A stretch of DNA of 60,000 nucleotides from Polytrichum commune (GCA_950295325.1 OX485806.1:47365169-47425168), one strand, 5' to 3'; counted from the first letter of the stretch, positions 46,481 to 59,124 are shown. Notes: generated by a model not told the origin, from the letters alone. Made by a program: numbers and translations.

Positions 46481-47029
46481 TATAGAGTTTTATTACCTCC
46501 ACTTGTTCCTAGGGTTGACCGTCTCGTAGTGACTTAGAGCATCATCCAGATTATGATGACCTAACCACCTAATTTCTTTGTCGTGCGTTATTATCGTCTC
46601 GTGGTTGTCCTTTCTTTTACATTCGGTAAGTAACCAAGTAACCGTCTTCAATGAAACCAAATTACCTTTCGTTCCAAGACTCTCTTCTTTTGCAAGTTTT
46701 ATCTTTAGTCTCCTAATTGTTAGTTTCCATTAATGGAACTTCTTTCCGTTGAAGCATGTGTGGATAGTATTTTAACAATAACGAAGTGGTTGTTAGATAT
46801 TGTTTTTCCATGTAAAGGAGTTTTTTTTTCACATGTGCAGTGATGCCTCTACTAATCTTTCATTTTCTTGTCAACTCTTGAGCATGCCTCTTTAAGTTAT
46901 GAACTCAACTTAGTCAATCCTCTTAGAATATCTTCTCCTCGTGTGTCTTTTGGTTCCTCAATGATATAAAATGCAATCTATTTTTAGTGCAACCTCTTTA
47001 TGATATTTCTTCGAGTATCCAAATGGTCG

Positions 47030-47230
47030 TAAGTTTCTTCAAGTCGCCAAGCACCGAGTAACAAATAAGTTTTTCTTCAAGTGACAAGTATCCAAGTCAC
47101 ACGTAACTTTCTTTAAGTATCCAAATAATCTTCCTCAAGTGGCCAAGTGATCGTCTTCAATGTAACTAAACAACCTCCTACGAGTGTCCAAGTGTCCTTC
47201 TTCAAACGGCCAAGTAACCGTTTTGCATTT
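47030..47230 (+). repeat. Degenerate short repeats (caagtxxccaagta type) in X1
   Basis: Words such as 'ccaagtaac', 'caagtatccaa' and 'aagtggcca' recur every 8-12 bases. The same type is expanded in X2 at 50240-50940 and present in X3 at about 54300-54480. Confidence 0.7.
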
Positions 47231-47567
47231 TTTTCCAATATTTTTTCTTCTTTTTATTTCTCAAATTGTCAATCTCACAACCAATTATGGATTCGCCACT
47301 ATCTCATATGTAGTCTAATTTAAGCATAGTAACAATATATCTCGGTCGCATATATAATTAAATACAATCTATTTTTAGCATAGTCATAACATAACCAATC
47401 AATGGTTAAAGTAATATCGTCATGTAGTCAAATCAATGTGAATAAAGAACTCATCGCACTTCATTCCTTGTTCATAACTTCCCATATTATATTCCAAAAA
47501 CATTCAAGTTATGATTCATTAACCTCTTAGATATTGTAAGGTATATAGAGTTTATTGATACTTAGTG

Positions 47568-47901
47568 CTCGGGGGGGTTAGTCATTGGTTGGAGTAGCAA
47601 TACACGTGCGAACAAATGATAGGGTATTTTAAAAACATGGGGGCTAAAAATTATAAATGGACTTAAGAGTAATATAGGGTATCAAAAATGGCACTGGACA
47701 TCTTTAAAGTACTATAGGGTATGGAATAATAGGTAATTTGGAATTATAAGTAATGCAAGCCATTTTTCTATTAACCCAAAGTAGAAATTTACATAATGAT
47801 AGCATGTGAAAAAAAAAAATTGAAAGTAATACCCACCTATAAAATAGTGGTTGTTCGCACCTATATCCTTAACTTTTAAACACACTGCCCCCCCCCCCGA
47901 G
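47568..47901. mobile_element. 334 bp MITE with 8 bp TSD acttagtg
   Basis: The termini are CTCGGGGGGG and its inverse (CCCCCCCGAG). A second inverted pair lies just inside (gtgcgaacaa at about 47607 and ttgttcgcac at about 47852). Exact 8 bp duplications acttagtg flank it (47560-47567 and 47902-47909). The inverted copy X3 at about 53966-53980 has the same sequence with a single acttagtg and no element, that is, an empty site. An 8 bp duplication is typical of hAT-type elements, though these termini are not a classical hAT motif. There is no ORF, so it depends on a transposase supplied elsewhere. Confidence 0.88.
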
Positions 47902-48500
47902 ACTTAGTGATAGACGTTTATATCGCATAATAATAATATATTGTTAATTGAAATGATTTGATCATGGGGTTCTTTCAAATTATCAATTACCAAACAATTT
48001 TCTTGTATTTAAGAGAATTATGAGATATGAAGGATGAAGAATTATGTGGAGGTTAGTTTTCATGCAATAGTTGTCCACATACAATTCTTGCATTCATTAC
48101 CTTTCTTTCTCTTACTCTTTATAGTTGCCTTGTGTATCAACCAATATTCTCACATCTATAATATCTCAATTTCAATTGTTGACACTTGCACTTAGAACCC
48201 TTCAAGTCTCATTTATTTTTGTAATAATCACCTCGACGTAACTCATATCCATTATTGTGTCTATTCTCACCTCATGTGGATATCCATAAGCCACTCCTTT
48301 ATAATTGTCTTTCAAATTCTATATCAAGTTTTCCAAATCATTTTGCTACATAAGCAACCTTGCTTTAATAAATGTAATATCTCACCTCATGTGAGTTGCT
48401 ATAAACATCTCAAGTTGCATTCACCATCACTCAACTTAACTATGTCTAAGCTAAAACTTTACTTTGCCTCCACCTTGAATAACTATGAAGAAGGTTATGC

Positions 48501-48689
48501 ATTATGCATAACATTGTGCATAAGGATTTGCAGGAGGTGGATGTGTTGCTCAAAGAGAAAAAAACCCTTGTTGGTTAAAATGGGATTTTTACTCTCCTAT
48601 GACAAAGTGGTGCAATACCACAACCTCATTCTGGAATTTCAAGACATTTTGCATGGTTCTACAACAACCTTAATGGCATACTACAAGAG
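48501..48689 (+). pseudogene. Protein-like ORF end between X1 and X2
   Basis: The frame 48274-48753 is open for 159 codons. Its second half (KMGFLLSYDKVVQYHNLILE, then DILHGSTTTLMAYYKRYPYR) looks like real protein and runs into the start of X2. I do not recognise the domain; a gypsy pol fragment is the most likely source. Confidence 0.4.
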
Positions 48690-48826
48690 ATACCCCTATA
48701 GAGCTCAACTACCTCCATTTGTTCATAGGGTTGATTATATCGTACTAATTTAGAGCATCATCCATATTTAGATGACTCAACTACCTAATCTCATTGTTGT
48801 TGGTTGTTATCAATTTGGTTGTCTTT

Positions 48827-49794
48827 TATCGTAATATTTGCTAGCGCCCCTTAACCATCTTGACAGTTTTCATTTCTAGAAAAAGTCACAAACGCTAACC
48901 CTTCACATTCCGCTATGCAAATGATAAGCTCTACATATCGCGTACCTTTTAGCCCATAGAAGGGGGACCAACCCGCCTAAACTTGTATTCGGGATTCACC
49001 ACTTAATTGGTAACCAATGGTAAGATGTGGACCTCTTTTCATTGAAGTCCAATTTTTAGTTGATCATCGTGTTGTTGGAGTAACACTACAACAACATGAA
49101 CCATATTAAGCAACTATGCCCTCATGTTGGGCCAATGCCTAAGAAGGCCTCATGTGGGTTCGGTCGGCCACGCCGTCTCATCCACATAAGCGTTTAGGAA
49201 TGTTGGTAGGGCCCCTATATACCCCATCATCAAGAAACCTTATGTCTCTCTTAGCAAGAGTTGGGGCCAAGTAGACATTTCCCTTAGTCGTTGGGGTTAG
49301 AAGCCCCCAACAACTTCATAACACCATAATTTTCTTGTATAATCCCTGATGCTCACATGCAACCACTCCATCGTCATCAAGATTTCATGTAGATGCCGAT
49401 GAATTCCTTGCTTGCCTCATTGGGGTAGGTATTCAAAAAGTTATGCATGTTGAACCCTTGACAGTCCCAAGAGCCACTCCCATGCTACTCCTGCACCATG
49501 GCTCTATCAAATTGCGCCCCGGTCAAATTGCCATATCTCCTAGCTCACACCTCCGATTGAGGTGTTCTTGAGCATTCTAGAATCCGCACGCCATAAGCTA
49601 CTCATAGCTGATGGCTTTACCATCATGACTCTTAATCTTTGTAGATGGGAGGCCTTCCTAACGCCGAGGGCCTTCACCCATACTATGATCATTTGGGCCC
49701 TCTTACCAACGGCACCACAAGTCTTAGGTGTCGTTTCGGGGTCCTCCTTGTGCCCATGGTTTTTTGAGAATTCCTCATGGAAAGGTGCACGACA
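48827..49794 (-). mobile_element. R-family LTR, copy C, full length (968 bp), TSD tctt(t/c)
   Basis: On the minus strand it runs from TGTCGTGCACC to ...GATA (TGACA-type end with one change). It aligns along its whole length with copy B. Flanks are tcttt (48822-48826) and tcttc (49795-49799), a 5 bp duplication with one mismatch. It is inserted in X2. Confidence 0.85.
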
Positions 49795-50239
49795 TCTTCC
49801 CTTGTTATATTGGTAGGTGTCTTTGTTTTTTTTCTAAAGTTTTTTTAACTTGTATTCAACATGATGGATTCTTAAGTATAATTTACAATTTTTTTTGTTA
49901 TTGTAATGAACTATATTCTTGGTGATTTCTCTTTCAATAGTCACGTTCAACCAAATGTTGTTTCCAATCTACCAACTTGTTTGTTTGTAATTTTCTTCTT
50001 ATATTCAATTTCTTCATATGCCGTAATTGTCTCTTTATGCTCAAGTGTTACTTTCTAAGCAATGATCTAGATTTGGTTCATTTTTTCTCATGTGTCGTTG
50101 TGTTGTAACTTCATCATGTGATACGGTAGTCTTTTTAAGCCCAAATGTTATTTCTAAACATTGATCTAGATCATATCAACTACTTTTTGTAAGTTGTAGC
50201 CTTGTGTCGTCTTCATGTGCCACAATTGTCTCCTCTTCT

Positions 50240-50945
50240 TTTCAAGGAGTATCTTAAGTAACCGAGTTTCCAAGTATCCTATTGATACCTGTAACCCTCT
50301 CTTACAAATTAACCAAGTGACCAAACAACCAAATATTTCTTCTATATACAACCAAGAAACAAATTCATTTTTCCTCCAATTTGCTAATCCAATTAACAAG
50401 TTTCCTCTTCTCTTCTAGGTATCTTAAATAACCAAGTTGCGAGATAACAAGTTCCCTCTCAGTGACAGTTACCTAAGTATCCAAATGCCTATGTAACCAA
50501 ATAACTAAATAACATTTCTTCTTCGTGCCAACTAGCTAAGTGTCCAAGTAGCCAAGTAACAAAGTAACGTAGTAACCAACTAAGAAGTTAATTTTTTTTT
50601 CAAATCAATAAGTAGCCAACTAACCAACTAACCAACTAACCTTTCATCTTGGTGACAACTTGCTAAGTTTCTAAGTTTCAAATTGCCAAGTAACAAATTC
50701 CATGTTCTCTCAAATCGGTAAGTAGCCAAGTAACCATATAAATATTTTTCTTGGTGATTTTAAGCTAAATCAAGTAACCAAGTAACAAATTAACATTTTT
50801 TGTTAGTTACCACTAGATACGTGTATAGATAACCAAGTAACCAAGTAACCAAGTAAGAAGTTAACTCTTCTTTTAAATTTGTAAGTATCCAAGTATCCAA
50901 GTACCCAAATAACCAAGTAACCGAGTTACCTTTCATTCCAAAAAC
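50240..50945 (+). repeat. Expanded degenerate short-repeat region, aaccaagtaacc type
   Basis: Many copies of 'aaccaagtaac', 'ccaagtatc', 'agccaagtaac' and 'aaccaactaacc' form a loosely periodic array of 8 bp steps, for example at 50620-50640 and 50830-50860. It corresponds to the shorter array in X1 and X3, so it has expanded here. Confidence 0.8.
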
Positions 50946-52200
50946 ATTTCTCTCTCAATTTTAATTTCTAGTTTTTGAGTTGTTGGTCATTACTGGAACT
51001 ATTTTCTGGTGTAACATATGTAGAAATCAATTAAGTTCTTGTTGGATACTCTCAGACCATGTAGAGGAGATTTACTCTCTACCCGGGTGATAATGCTTCT
51101 ACCAGCCTCCCATTTTCTTATCAATTCTTTGAGAGGTATCTTTGAGTCACTCTCTTGAACTTAGTAATTCCTCTTAATCTCTCAATCCCTGTCATAAATA
51201 AACAATTTTTCAACCAATAACATTTAGAGACTGCAACTATACATAGTACAATCTATTTTTGGAGAAATCACATTATCTATTATAATTTGATTACTTCCAT
51301 TTTTAGTGCAACCTTTTAATGTATGATAATTCAGCTATAAATAACCTCCGTTCAATTTTAATGTAGCCAATAAATCCAATTATATATAGAATACAATAAA
51401 TTTTTAGTTCAATTCTTAATTATTTTAAAATTCAACTATAACATCCACAATCATTATTTAGAGATTTTTTTAAAAATAAACAATCTTGTGAATATATTCA
51501 TATATAATATTTTTCATATTAAAGGCTATATCATAATACCTTTCTTTTATATATCACTTGTCATATTTAATTTCCTTAGGTACTAAATCATAACTATGAA
51601 ACATAAATAACGTAGGTTTAAAAATCATTTTAATATGAAGAATGATAGCAAAATGACATCAAATACAAAATTAATTATGATTTGGTGTTGTGTTAAAATC
51701 TTGATAACTTTTAGATTCATAGCAATATTGGTATAGGATGACACATGTATTCAATTATCAATGTCCTTGCATGCAACCTCATGCATTATTATTTTTATAT
51801 TATTTAATTCATCTTTATCCTATTAATCTCCTCAATGCCTCTAAAGTATTAAACTCCACTCATAAACTTTGCAATGCAACTATTTTCACCTCATGTGAGC
51901 TTTTGTGATCTCTCATTATACAATATCCTTCCAACACTCCCAATTTTTTCATCACATGTATAATCATATAAGCCACTTCTTACACAATTTTTTTTCACCT
52001 CTTATAGTTTTCTAACTTCTTGTGAATCCTATATAATTATCTCAATCACATTCAATTTCAAACTCATATGGCTATCTCACCTCATGTTAGTTTATATTCC
52101 TAGCACTCGTCAAAAACTCTCGATCACAATCAACTTGATGATGCCTACATTATTCATTATTTTGTTTCTACCTTGGATAATTAATTTAAAAAAATTGAAC

Positions 52201-52936
52201 TTGAAGTTTTTGTATTTCAAAATGGGAAAATAAAAAGGCCCTACCTTTTGTATAGCCTATCGTTGTGAATAAGGTATACTAACAATAATGCTAACTCTAT
52301 ATGTAGTGGAAGGTTGCGCCAAACATGCGTCACTGCTCTTATATTACTGTATTTCTTATTTTTCTAAGAAGATGAAGCGAGTTTATCCGAACATCCTCAA
52401 AGAGAACACATATAATCCCCATATTTCCTTACAATCAAAATGTGTTAGATTTCATTTTAGAATCTATTTATGTATTATCTAGGTATGGGGAAATTCCTTA
52501 AGGTTGACCAAAAAGCCACTATCATTTTGTAAATAATAGTGGCCAATATAAGAATCCAGTAATCCTAAGTTGCTTGCTATTCAAGGGACTCATTAAGTGG
52601 TTAATAGCCTTATATGCCTCATTATGTGCGCACTAATGTCTTATGGCTTATGAATAATGGATATGGCCTATGGTTTATGTAATAGACATTAGATTTTATT
52701 AATTATCTAAATGGTTTCATGTTCAAATTTTTTGAATGGTTTACTCAATACAAGTGCCTACCAATGTAAACAATATATTAATGCAAATATCTTACCAATT
52801 CAATGGCTCATTGATTGGTCCATTCTCCAATACTCAGAAATATCCTCGGGATACCCGTTTCATGACCCACTTGATGACCGATAATACATGTTTTTGTATC
52901 TGGGTTCAATTTCTTTGTTGGATTGTTGAATATATA
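52201..52936. other. AT-rich DNA, no supported gene
   Basis: No domain or repeat relation was found in this stretch. Confidence 0.45.
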
Positions 52937-53640
52937 TGTAACAACCCTTGATAGCGCCTCTTAATTATCTTGACCATTTCCAAATTCGAGCAAGGGTCAC
53001 GAGCGCTAACCCTTCACATTCCACCATGCGAATGGTTAGCTTTCCATATCGCGGACATGTTTAGCTGATAGGTCGGGGACCAACCTTTGTACACTTGCAT
53101 TTGGGACTCTCCCCTTAATAGGTAAAAAATGGTTAGATATGGACTTCCATTCATGGAAATCCAATTTTAAGTTCACCATCGCATTGCCATAGTAACACTA
53201 CAAAACCATAACCATATTGAGCAACTATGCCCCACGTTGGGCCAATGCCAGTGGAGTCAGTGCCATTTGGCCTTAGGTGGGTTTGGTCGGCCATACTACC
53301 TCACCCATGTAAGCCTCTGAACTTTAGGTAGGTCCCCTACCCCACCGTCTAAAAACCTTTTGTCTCTCTACCAAGAATTGTGGCCGAAAGCCCCAAACAA
53401 CTTCAGAACATCATAACTTCTTTGTATAATCTTTGATGTATCAAGCAACCACTTCATTCTCGTCTACGTTGTGCATAATTATTGAGGGATCCCTCACTTG
53501 TCCCATTTGGGTAAGTATTGAGGAAGTTAGGCATGTTCATACCTTGGTAGTCCCGAGAGCCATTCTCAAGCCACTGTCCCGGGATAACGACCCATTCAAA
53601 TTGCCATATCTCAAAACTCAATCTTTTGATTGATGTGTTC
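52937..53640 (-). mobile_element. R-family LTR, copy D, truncated
   Basis: On the minus strand it covers the part from about 235 bases after the LTR start to the end (...GGGTTGTTACA). It meets X3 at about 53640, where the expected first part of the LTR is absent. It aligns with B and C. Confidence 0.8.
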
Positions 53641-55020
53641 TTGATTGAGGAGTGACGTCGAAGTAATTTTACAAAAATAAGTGAGACTTGAAAGGTTCTA
53701 CGTGCGAGTGTTAATAATTGAAATTGAGAGATTATAGATGTGAGAAGATTGGTTGATACACAAGGCAACTATAAAGAATAAGAGAAGAAAGGTGATGAAT
53801 GTAAAGTTGTATGCGGAGAACTATTGCATGAAAACTAACCTCCACATAATTCTTCTCATTCTTCCTATTTCATAATTATCTTAATACAAGAATATTGCTT
53901 GGTGATTGATAATTTGGAATAACCATTATTTTAATTACAAGTATAGTATTATTCTACGAACTAAGCGGCTATCACTAAGTATCAATGAACTCTACATACC
54001 TTATAATATCTAAGAAGTTAATGTACAACTTGAATTTCTTTGGAATATAATATAGCAAGTTATGAACAAGGAATGAAGTGCGATGATTTATTTATTCAGT
54101 TTCATTTGATTATATGATGATATTACTTTAACCATCAATCGTTTATGTTATGATTGTGCTAAAAATAGATTTTGTTTGCTTATACATGTGATTGAGATAA
54201 ATTATGGATGTGCCAAAATAGATTGCATATGAAATAGTGGTGAATCCATAATTGGTTGTGAGATTGACAATTCGAGAAATATCAAAAAGAAAGAGTATTG
54301 GAAATAAGCGTAAAATGGTTACTTGGTCGATTGAAGAAGGACACTTGGACACTCGTAGGAGGTTGTTTGGAGACATTAAAGAGGGCCATTCGGCCACTTG
54401 TAGAAGATTACTTGGATACTTGAAAAAATTTATGTGTGATTTAGATACTTGTCACTTGAACATACTTACGCCCATTTGGATACTCAAAGAAATATCATTA
54501 AGAGGCTGCACTAAAAAATATTGTAATTTACATCACTAAGAAATCAAAGAACACACAAGGAGAAAAATATTATTATAAAATGAATGATTAAATTGAGTTA
54601 ATAACTCAAGGATGCCTCCTCAAAAGTTGATAAGAAAACTAAAGATTAATAAAGGCATTATCACACATATAAAGAGGAAACCTCCTTTACATGGGAAGAG
54701 AGTATCTAACAACCACTTTATTATTATTAAAATACTATCCACATATGTTTCAATGGAAAGAAGTTCTGGTATTGGAAACTAACAATTAGGAGACTAATGA
54801 AAAATTGAGAGAGGAATGTTTTTGGAACAAAAGGTAACTTGGCTTCATTGAAGACGGTTACTTGGCTACTTACCAAATGTAAAAGAAAGAACAACCGCGA
54901 GAAGATAATAACGCACAACGAGGAAGTTAGGTACTTTGGTCATCATAATCCGGATGATGCTCTTAGTCACTACGTTACGGCCAACCCTAGGAACAAGTGG
55001 AGGTAGTTGAGTTGTATAAT
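53641..55020 (-). repeat. Long repeat X, copy X3, inverted
   Basis: The reverse complement aligns with X1 from 46495 to about 48260, including 'tttttgtaa.a.t.ac.tcgacgt.act' at its end. It lacks the 334 bp MITE of X1 and holds a single acttagtg at the corresponding place. With X1 it forms a long inverted repeat about 5 kb apart. Confidence 0.8.
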
Positions 55021-56660
55021 TGTCCGTGGACACCTTGTTTTTGTGCACCCCAGATAATGTTGTCATGTCTCCAAGCAATGCACTACAGCGAAGAGTTCTT
55101 ATCGTGAATTAACCGTATCCTTTTACAATCATTGAGATTCTTGCTCTCATATGCAGTGGCCGTCCATCTTGCATCAAGACCTGCCAATGGCAAAGTCCAT
55201 TGTTTTTTATGCACTCAAATGGCTTATCAAACACAAGGAACTTGAGAACGGTCGGTGAAGACAACTTTCTCTTGAGATCCCCAAAGGTTTTGTGACAAGG
55301 TTCATCCCACTATTGAGATAGTCCTTTATTAAACAAGTCAGACAAGGTCCTAGCAACCTAGTAGTTAGCTAGGCCAAACAATGACCTAAGTTTTTCTGGG
55401 TTGAGGGCCGTTTTCACTCTTGGATTTCCTTGACCTTCCTCATGTCCGTCCATTAAGTTCATTTGTCATCACATAGCTCAAGAACTCAATATCTTGTTGA
55501 GCAAAATTGTTTTCCACTCCTTGGTGGTAATCTTTTGAGCAACTCATTAATGAATACATCCTTTGTGAACTTTAGGCTCATAAAGGAATGTATTGCATGT
55601 TTGGCAACAAAACATTGGATATTTTTTTCATTCATTTGAACATCAAGGTACAAAAAACTTGGCTTTAGTTTAAGGCTACTAGCATTGGCCACAAAGCCAC
55701 CTACTAATATTTGGTCCGCAATATCAATATGATCGTGTCTTTGTGATACAAGACCACCTCCTAACATTTGGTCCCTATCCCAAATATGATTTTCCTTGGT
55801 ACTACAAGACATGTTGTCCATAGCACAAATATAATTTGCATTGGTGCCACAAAACTACTCTCTTTGTTTCTAAGATTGGGGGGGGGGGTTTTCCTCCTTT
55901 GGTGCCACCCTTGATGGGAGTTTATTTTTGGCTTGTCTTTTATGTTGGTATAATGGCCCAAATTTCTTGGGTTTTTTTGCTTCAGGACATATTTCAGTTC
56001 AAACCCTTTGTCGTGAGGCGTTGCCCAACTTCCTTTCCGAGCCGTCAGCTTCAATGCTCTTAGCAATCTTGATGATTCTTGCCACGTCTGCAAAAGGCTT
56101 TGGGAACTTGAACAATGCATCCACCACCTACTTTTTCCACCAACCTAAGCAAATGGATTTCATAGCAAACATGTCCATTTTAGGTGTAGCATTTATTTGG
56201 GTTTCAAGATCGCATACATAGGCCTTAAAAAATCCCTTCTGTTTTATTTCCACCAAATTAATTTCCTCACGCAATTTTTGGTACTCCAACATGAACCTCT
56301 TATAAAACAACTTCATGAAACCAACCCAAGTCAATCTTACCACCACCTCGAGCTATTGCGTAGTCTTGCTAGTCCACCACTCAAATGCATGGTCCTTAAA
56401 AAAGGTAATAGCTATGGCCTCTTAGGCCTCTTAGGCCTCTATCGTCCCTCTTAGGCCTTTGGACATCATAGTAATTGTTTATTTTCAATACAAATCCTAT
56501 TCATTTTTCTTGTCTTGCCAAGACCCAAATGCGTATTTGGCATGTTTACTTCGGCCAATTTTTTTCTTGAAGAAAAAAACCTAGCACCTTGCATCATGAG
56601 GGGCTCGACCATTTTGTCTTGTCGGGCCACCTTTTATTTGCCACACTTGAGTTTTTGATT
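55021..56660 (-). pseudogene. pol: Sixth gypsy element: gag, protease and RNase H; RT core deleted
   Basis: On the minus strand the Gag capsid is at about 56346-56040 (LFYKRFMLEYQKLREEIN; DMFAMKSICLGWWKKW). A nucleocapsid remnant lies near 55870. The protease region is at about 55640-55560: FLYLDVQMNEKNIQC, and then a catalytic loop reading VAKHA in place of VDTGA. Soon after come RT-end and RNase H sequences (FLSYVMTNEL at about 55485; MRKVKEIQE; ELFAVVHCLETWQHYLG at about 55105-55050). The RT palm with its catalytic aspartates is absent, so a deletion joins protease to the end of RT. Repeat X3 follows directly. Confidence 0.82.
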
Positions 56661-57185
56661 CATGCAGTTCATGATGTGGGAGCCCAAAAATCCACGGAAG
56701 ACTAGATTGGCTTCCGAATCGGATTAATACCCGGATAATACCCTGAGATTGTTATTAAAATAGGGTTTCCTAGGGTAGGTTAGTTGTTTTAGGAAATAAG
56801 GTTCTAGGCATCCGCCTTACGCGTTAAAATGGCTAAAAAGGATACTTTGGCCGGACCGGATATTAACCGGGTAAGACCGTTTAGGAATGGTCCGGTCCGG
56901 AGCATCCGGACCGGGAGATAGTTACAACGGACTCCAAATGGTTGCGGGGGAACGGTTACGGAACCAGACCCGTTAGAAGAGAGAGAGAAAGAGGGAGAGA
57001 GTACTTAAGGGAATTTTTCCTCTTCTCCGAGTCATTTGCGCGAGTGGCATTGTTGAGAGAACGAGTGGTGAGTTGTTTTTTTGAGTCACTAGCAGTTGGT
57101 TTGCTGGGATTCCGTAGTGATTAGCGGGTAGAATTCTAGAGGAGAGAATCCGGGTATTGTTGAAGGTTTGAGGCCGCGAAGCAAA

Positions 57186-59124
57186 ATGCCAGAGTCGCGA
57201 GAGTAAGATGAGACGGAACAGGTCCCGATACCAGTGAAACCCGTATCGCCTGCCATCCCAAAGAGAGAATCTGAGTTGAAGGAGCTCATAGAGGATCTTA
57301 GCCGGATGGGTTGCGAGGGACTACTCGCCAAACCCTAGAATCTCCAGGCGGAGGCCACATTGCGCGAATTTCTATTCGAGAGAGGCAATCAGTGGTTTAG
57401 GACGATTAGGCAGGATCCGAAAAAATGGACGGCAGAGGGCTGGGCTAGCTGCTGGGATAATTTTTATGTAGGAAAATTCCGAACGAATCCTGTTCCGAAA
57501 GACGAATTCCATCCCGGGAATTTCCGGAACCCTAGAGAGTGGAGGGTAATAGAATTCATCCTCCCCATCCTTAGTCCGGAAAAACCCAAGCGGCTTAGCA
57601 TTACCATGGCCAACACCCTGTTCGAAGCGATGTCCGGAGTCCGGCCCGTCAATTGGGGAAGGTTAATTCAGGAGTATGTGGAGAAATCTCTCCCCCACAT
57701 TGGTCGGAAACCCTCCTACCTCTCTCTCCTACATCCTCCATCTCTACCAACACCACGGCTGCATCAATGAAGCGGAAGAGGATATGCTGACGATAGCGGA
57801 AGATGAGGTGGTGTACAAGCTCGGTCCGGAAGTCGAGATTGCGGAAACCGGAACTGAGCACTCTAGTGACACCGTAGTTCCGGAACCACCTCCCGCTCTG
57901 TCCCCTCCAAAAGTCCGGAAACCAGCCTCACCACCACCACGATAGGAAGCCGGAACCAGCCGGGAAGTTCCCTGGAGGGACATCGACCTATTGACGTTTG
58001 AGTTTCCGGAAGCCCCCTTTAAGCGCGTCCGGGAGGAGTTGACGGAACACCAGAACCAATATTTCCGGATGGAACATATCACTCGCGGGGTGAACCGGGC
58101 CTTAGACAACTGTGTACCCAGAAATTTCCGGGAGTTGGCCAAGCGGACGGACCGGAAGCAGGTAGAGACCTTGGAGACGGAGAAGGCACAGCTCGCCGCG
58201 CAGGTGGCCGCTATGACGCACAAGCTCACCCAGAAGAGCAAAGAGATCCAGAAGTACCAGGCGGAACAAACTGTAGTTCTAAGCCGGGTCCGGTAATTAG
58301 TGGGCCATCCAGGAGAAGTCGTCAACAAGGCACACCTCTATGACCAATTGATGGAGTCAGCGGATCCGTCTTCCGCCCGACAAACGCTCCAGATCCTGGT
58401 GAAGTACTCCCGCTCGATGAAGGATCTGCTCAAGGAGATCTAGAAGTTTCTGCCTCTGAGTGGTACCCCTAGACGGATGCTCTATCCGGGTCCACCTGGA
58501 TCTCCAACGGGCACGCTGTATGAGGTTTTAGGGGAGGTTGAACTAGTACCGGCCTCTCAGGCGGGTGCGGGGCCCAGTCAGCCAGCAGGAACTTCCAAGC
58601 CATCGGAATCTGGAAGATTTCCGGATCGGGAGAAGATTCCTGTCACGGAACGGACCTGCTCATCCCAGGTTTGACGGAAGAACACAGAACGGTCAGCCAG
58701 ATCCGAACGTGGGCAATCACCGAATCCGGATTGGGGCAGGGCATGAGAGCGGTCCAGAACACCGGAGAAGGCCAGAACTCCGGAAAGGATGAGGACACCG
58801 GATCGGGGTAAGGCGCCGATGTCGCAGGCCTCGCTAGCTCCTGCTCCGGATTGTATGATATTGGAGCAGTGGGCGCCCCCACCCTCACACGCGATGTCAG
58901 CTAGGGATCCTCAGGCGACTTTAGCTTCTTGTGGCCGAAACAGACAGCGGACCACCGAGAGTGACCCTTCACCCATCCAGAGCTCCCGAAAGGAGAAGAA
59001 GGCTTCCGGAACAGCGCGGTCCGGATCGGGTGATAGACTAGGAGAGGATCCGTCCGCTGCCGGCGACTCCGAGGAAGAAATTGCCCCCTCCCCAAATATG
59101 AGGAGGATATTTACGAGGCTGTAG
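57186..59124 (+). pseudogene. Long gag-like / 'plant transposon protein'-like ORF with coiled coil, several stops
   Basis: About 640 codons starting MPESRE at 57186. A helical N-terminal domain (57360-57770, GNQWFRTIRQDPKKW, EWRVIEFILPIL, SGVRPVNWGRLIQEYVEKSL) resembles the uncharacterised plant transposon-protein domains often found in LTR elements; this assignment is tentative. A frameshift near 57720 leads into HLYQHHGCINEAEEDMLTIA. A proline-rich hinge, a helical segment and a coiled coil (58140-58290, VETLETEKAQLAAQVAAMTH) follow. After stops at 58294 and 58441 the same frame goes on with a helical stretch. After further stops at 58675 and 58750 it continues as a Ser/Arg/Pro-rich, basic tail with RTPEKARTPERMRTPDRG repeats. 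No zinc knuckle is seen. There are few stops for this window, so it is younger than its neighbours. Confidence 0.7.

Larger units (their letters stand above)
46481..48500 (+). repeat. Unclassified long repeat X, copy X1
   Basis: It starts near 'tatagagttttattacctcc' and is shared with X2 (48690-48826 plus 49800-52200) and, inverted, with X3 (53641-55020). Landmarks are 'acctccacttgttcctagggtt', 'agagcatcatcc..attatgatga', 'ccaagtaacc', 'gttagtttcca...ggaacttctttcc' and 'tttcacctcatgtg.' words towards the end. It contains a degenerate short repeat based on aagtaaccaagta and a MITE at 47568-47901. In X3 it follows directly on gypsy RNase H, so it may be a 3' part of a gypsy family, but no domain is seen in X itself. 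Confidence 0.75.
48690..52200 (+). repeat. Long repeat X, copy X2, interrupted by LTR C
   Basis: Positions 48690-48826 match the start of X1 ('caactacctcc.tttgttcatagggtt', 'agagcatcatcc'). After LTR C the repeat resumes at about 49800 and continues to about 52200, matching X1 through 'ttacctttc.ttcca', 'cttgttggatactctcagaccatgtag' type sequence and the 'cacctcatg' words. The short-repeat region is much longer than in X1. Confidence 0.7.
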
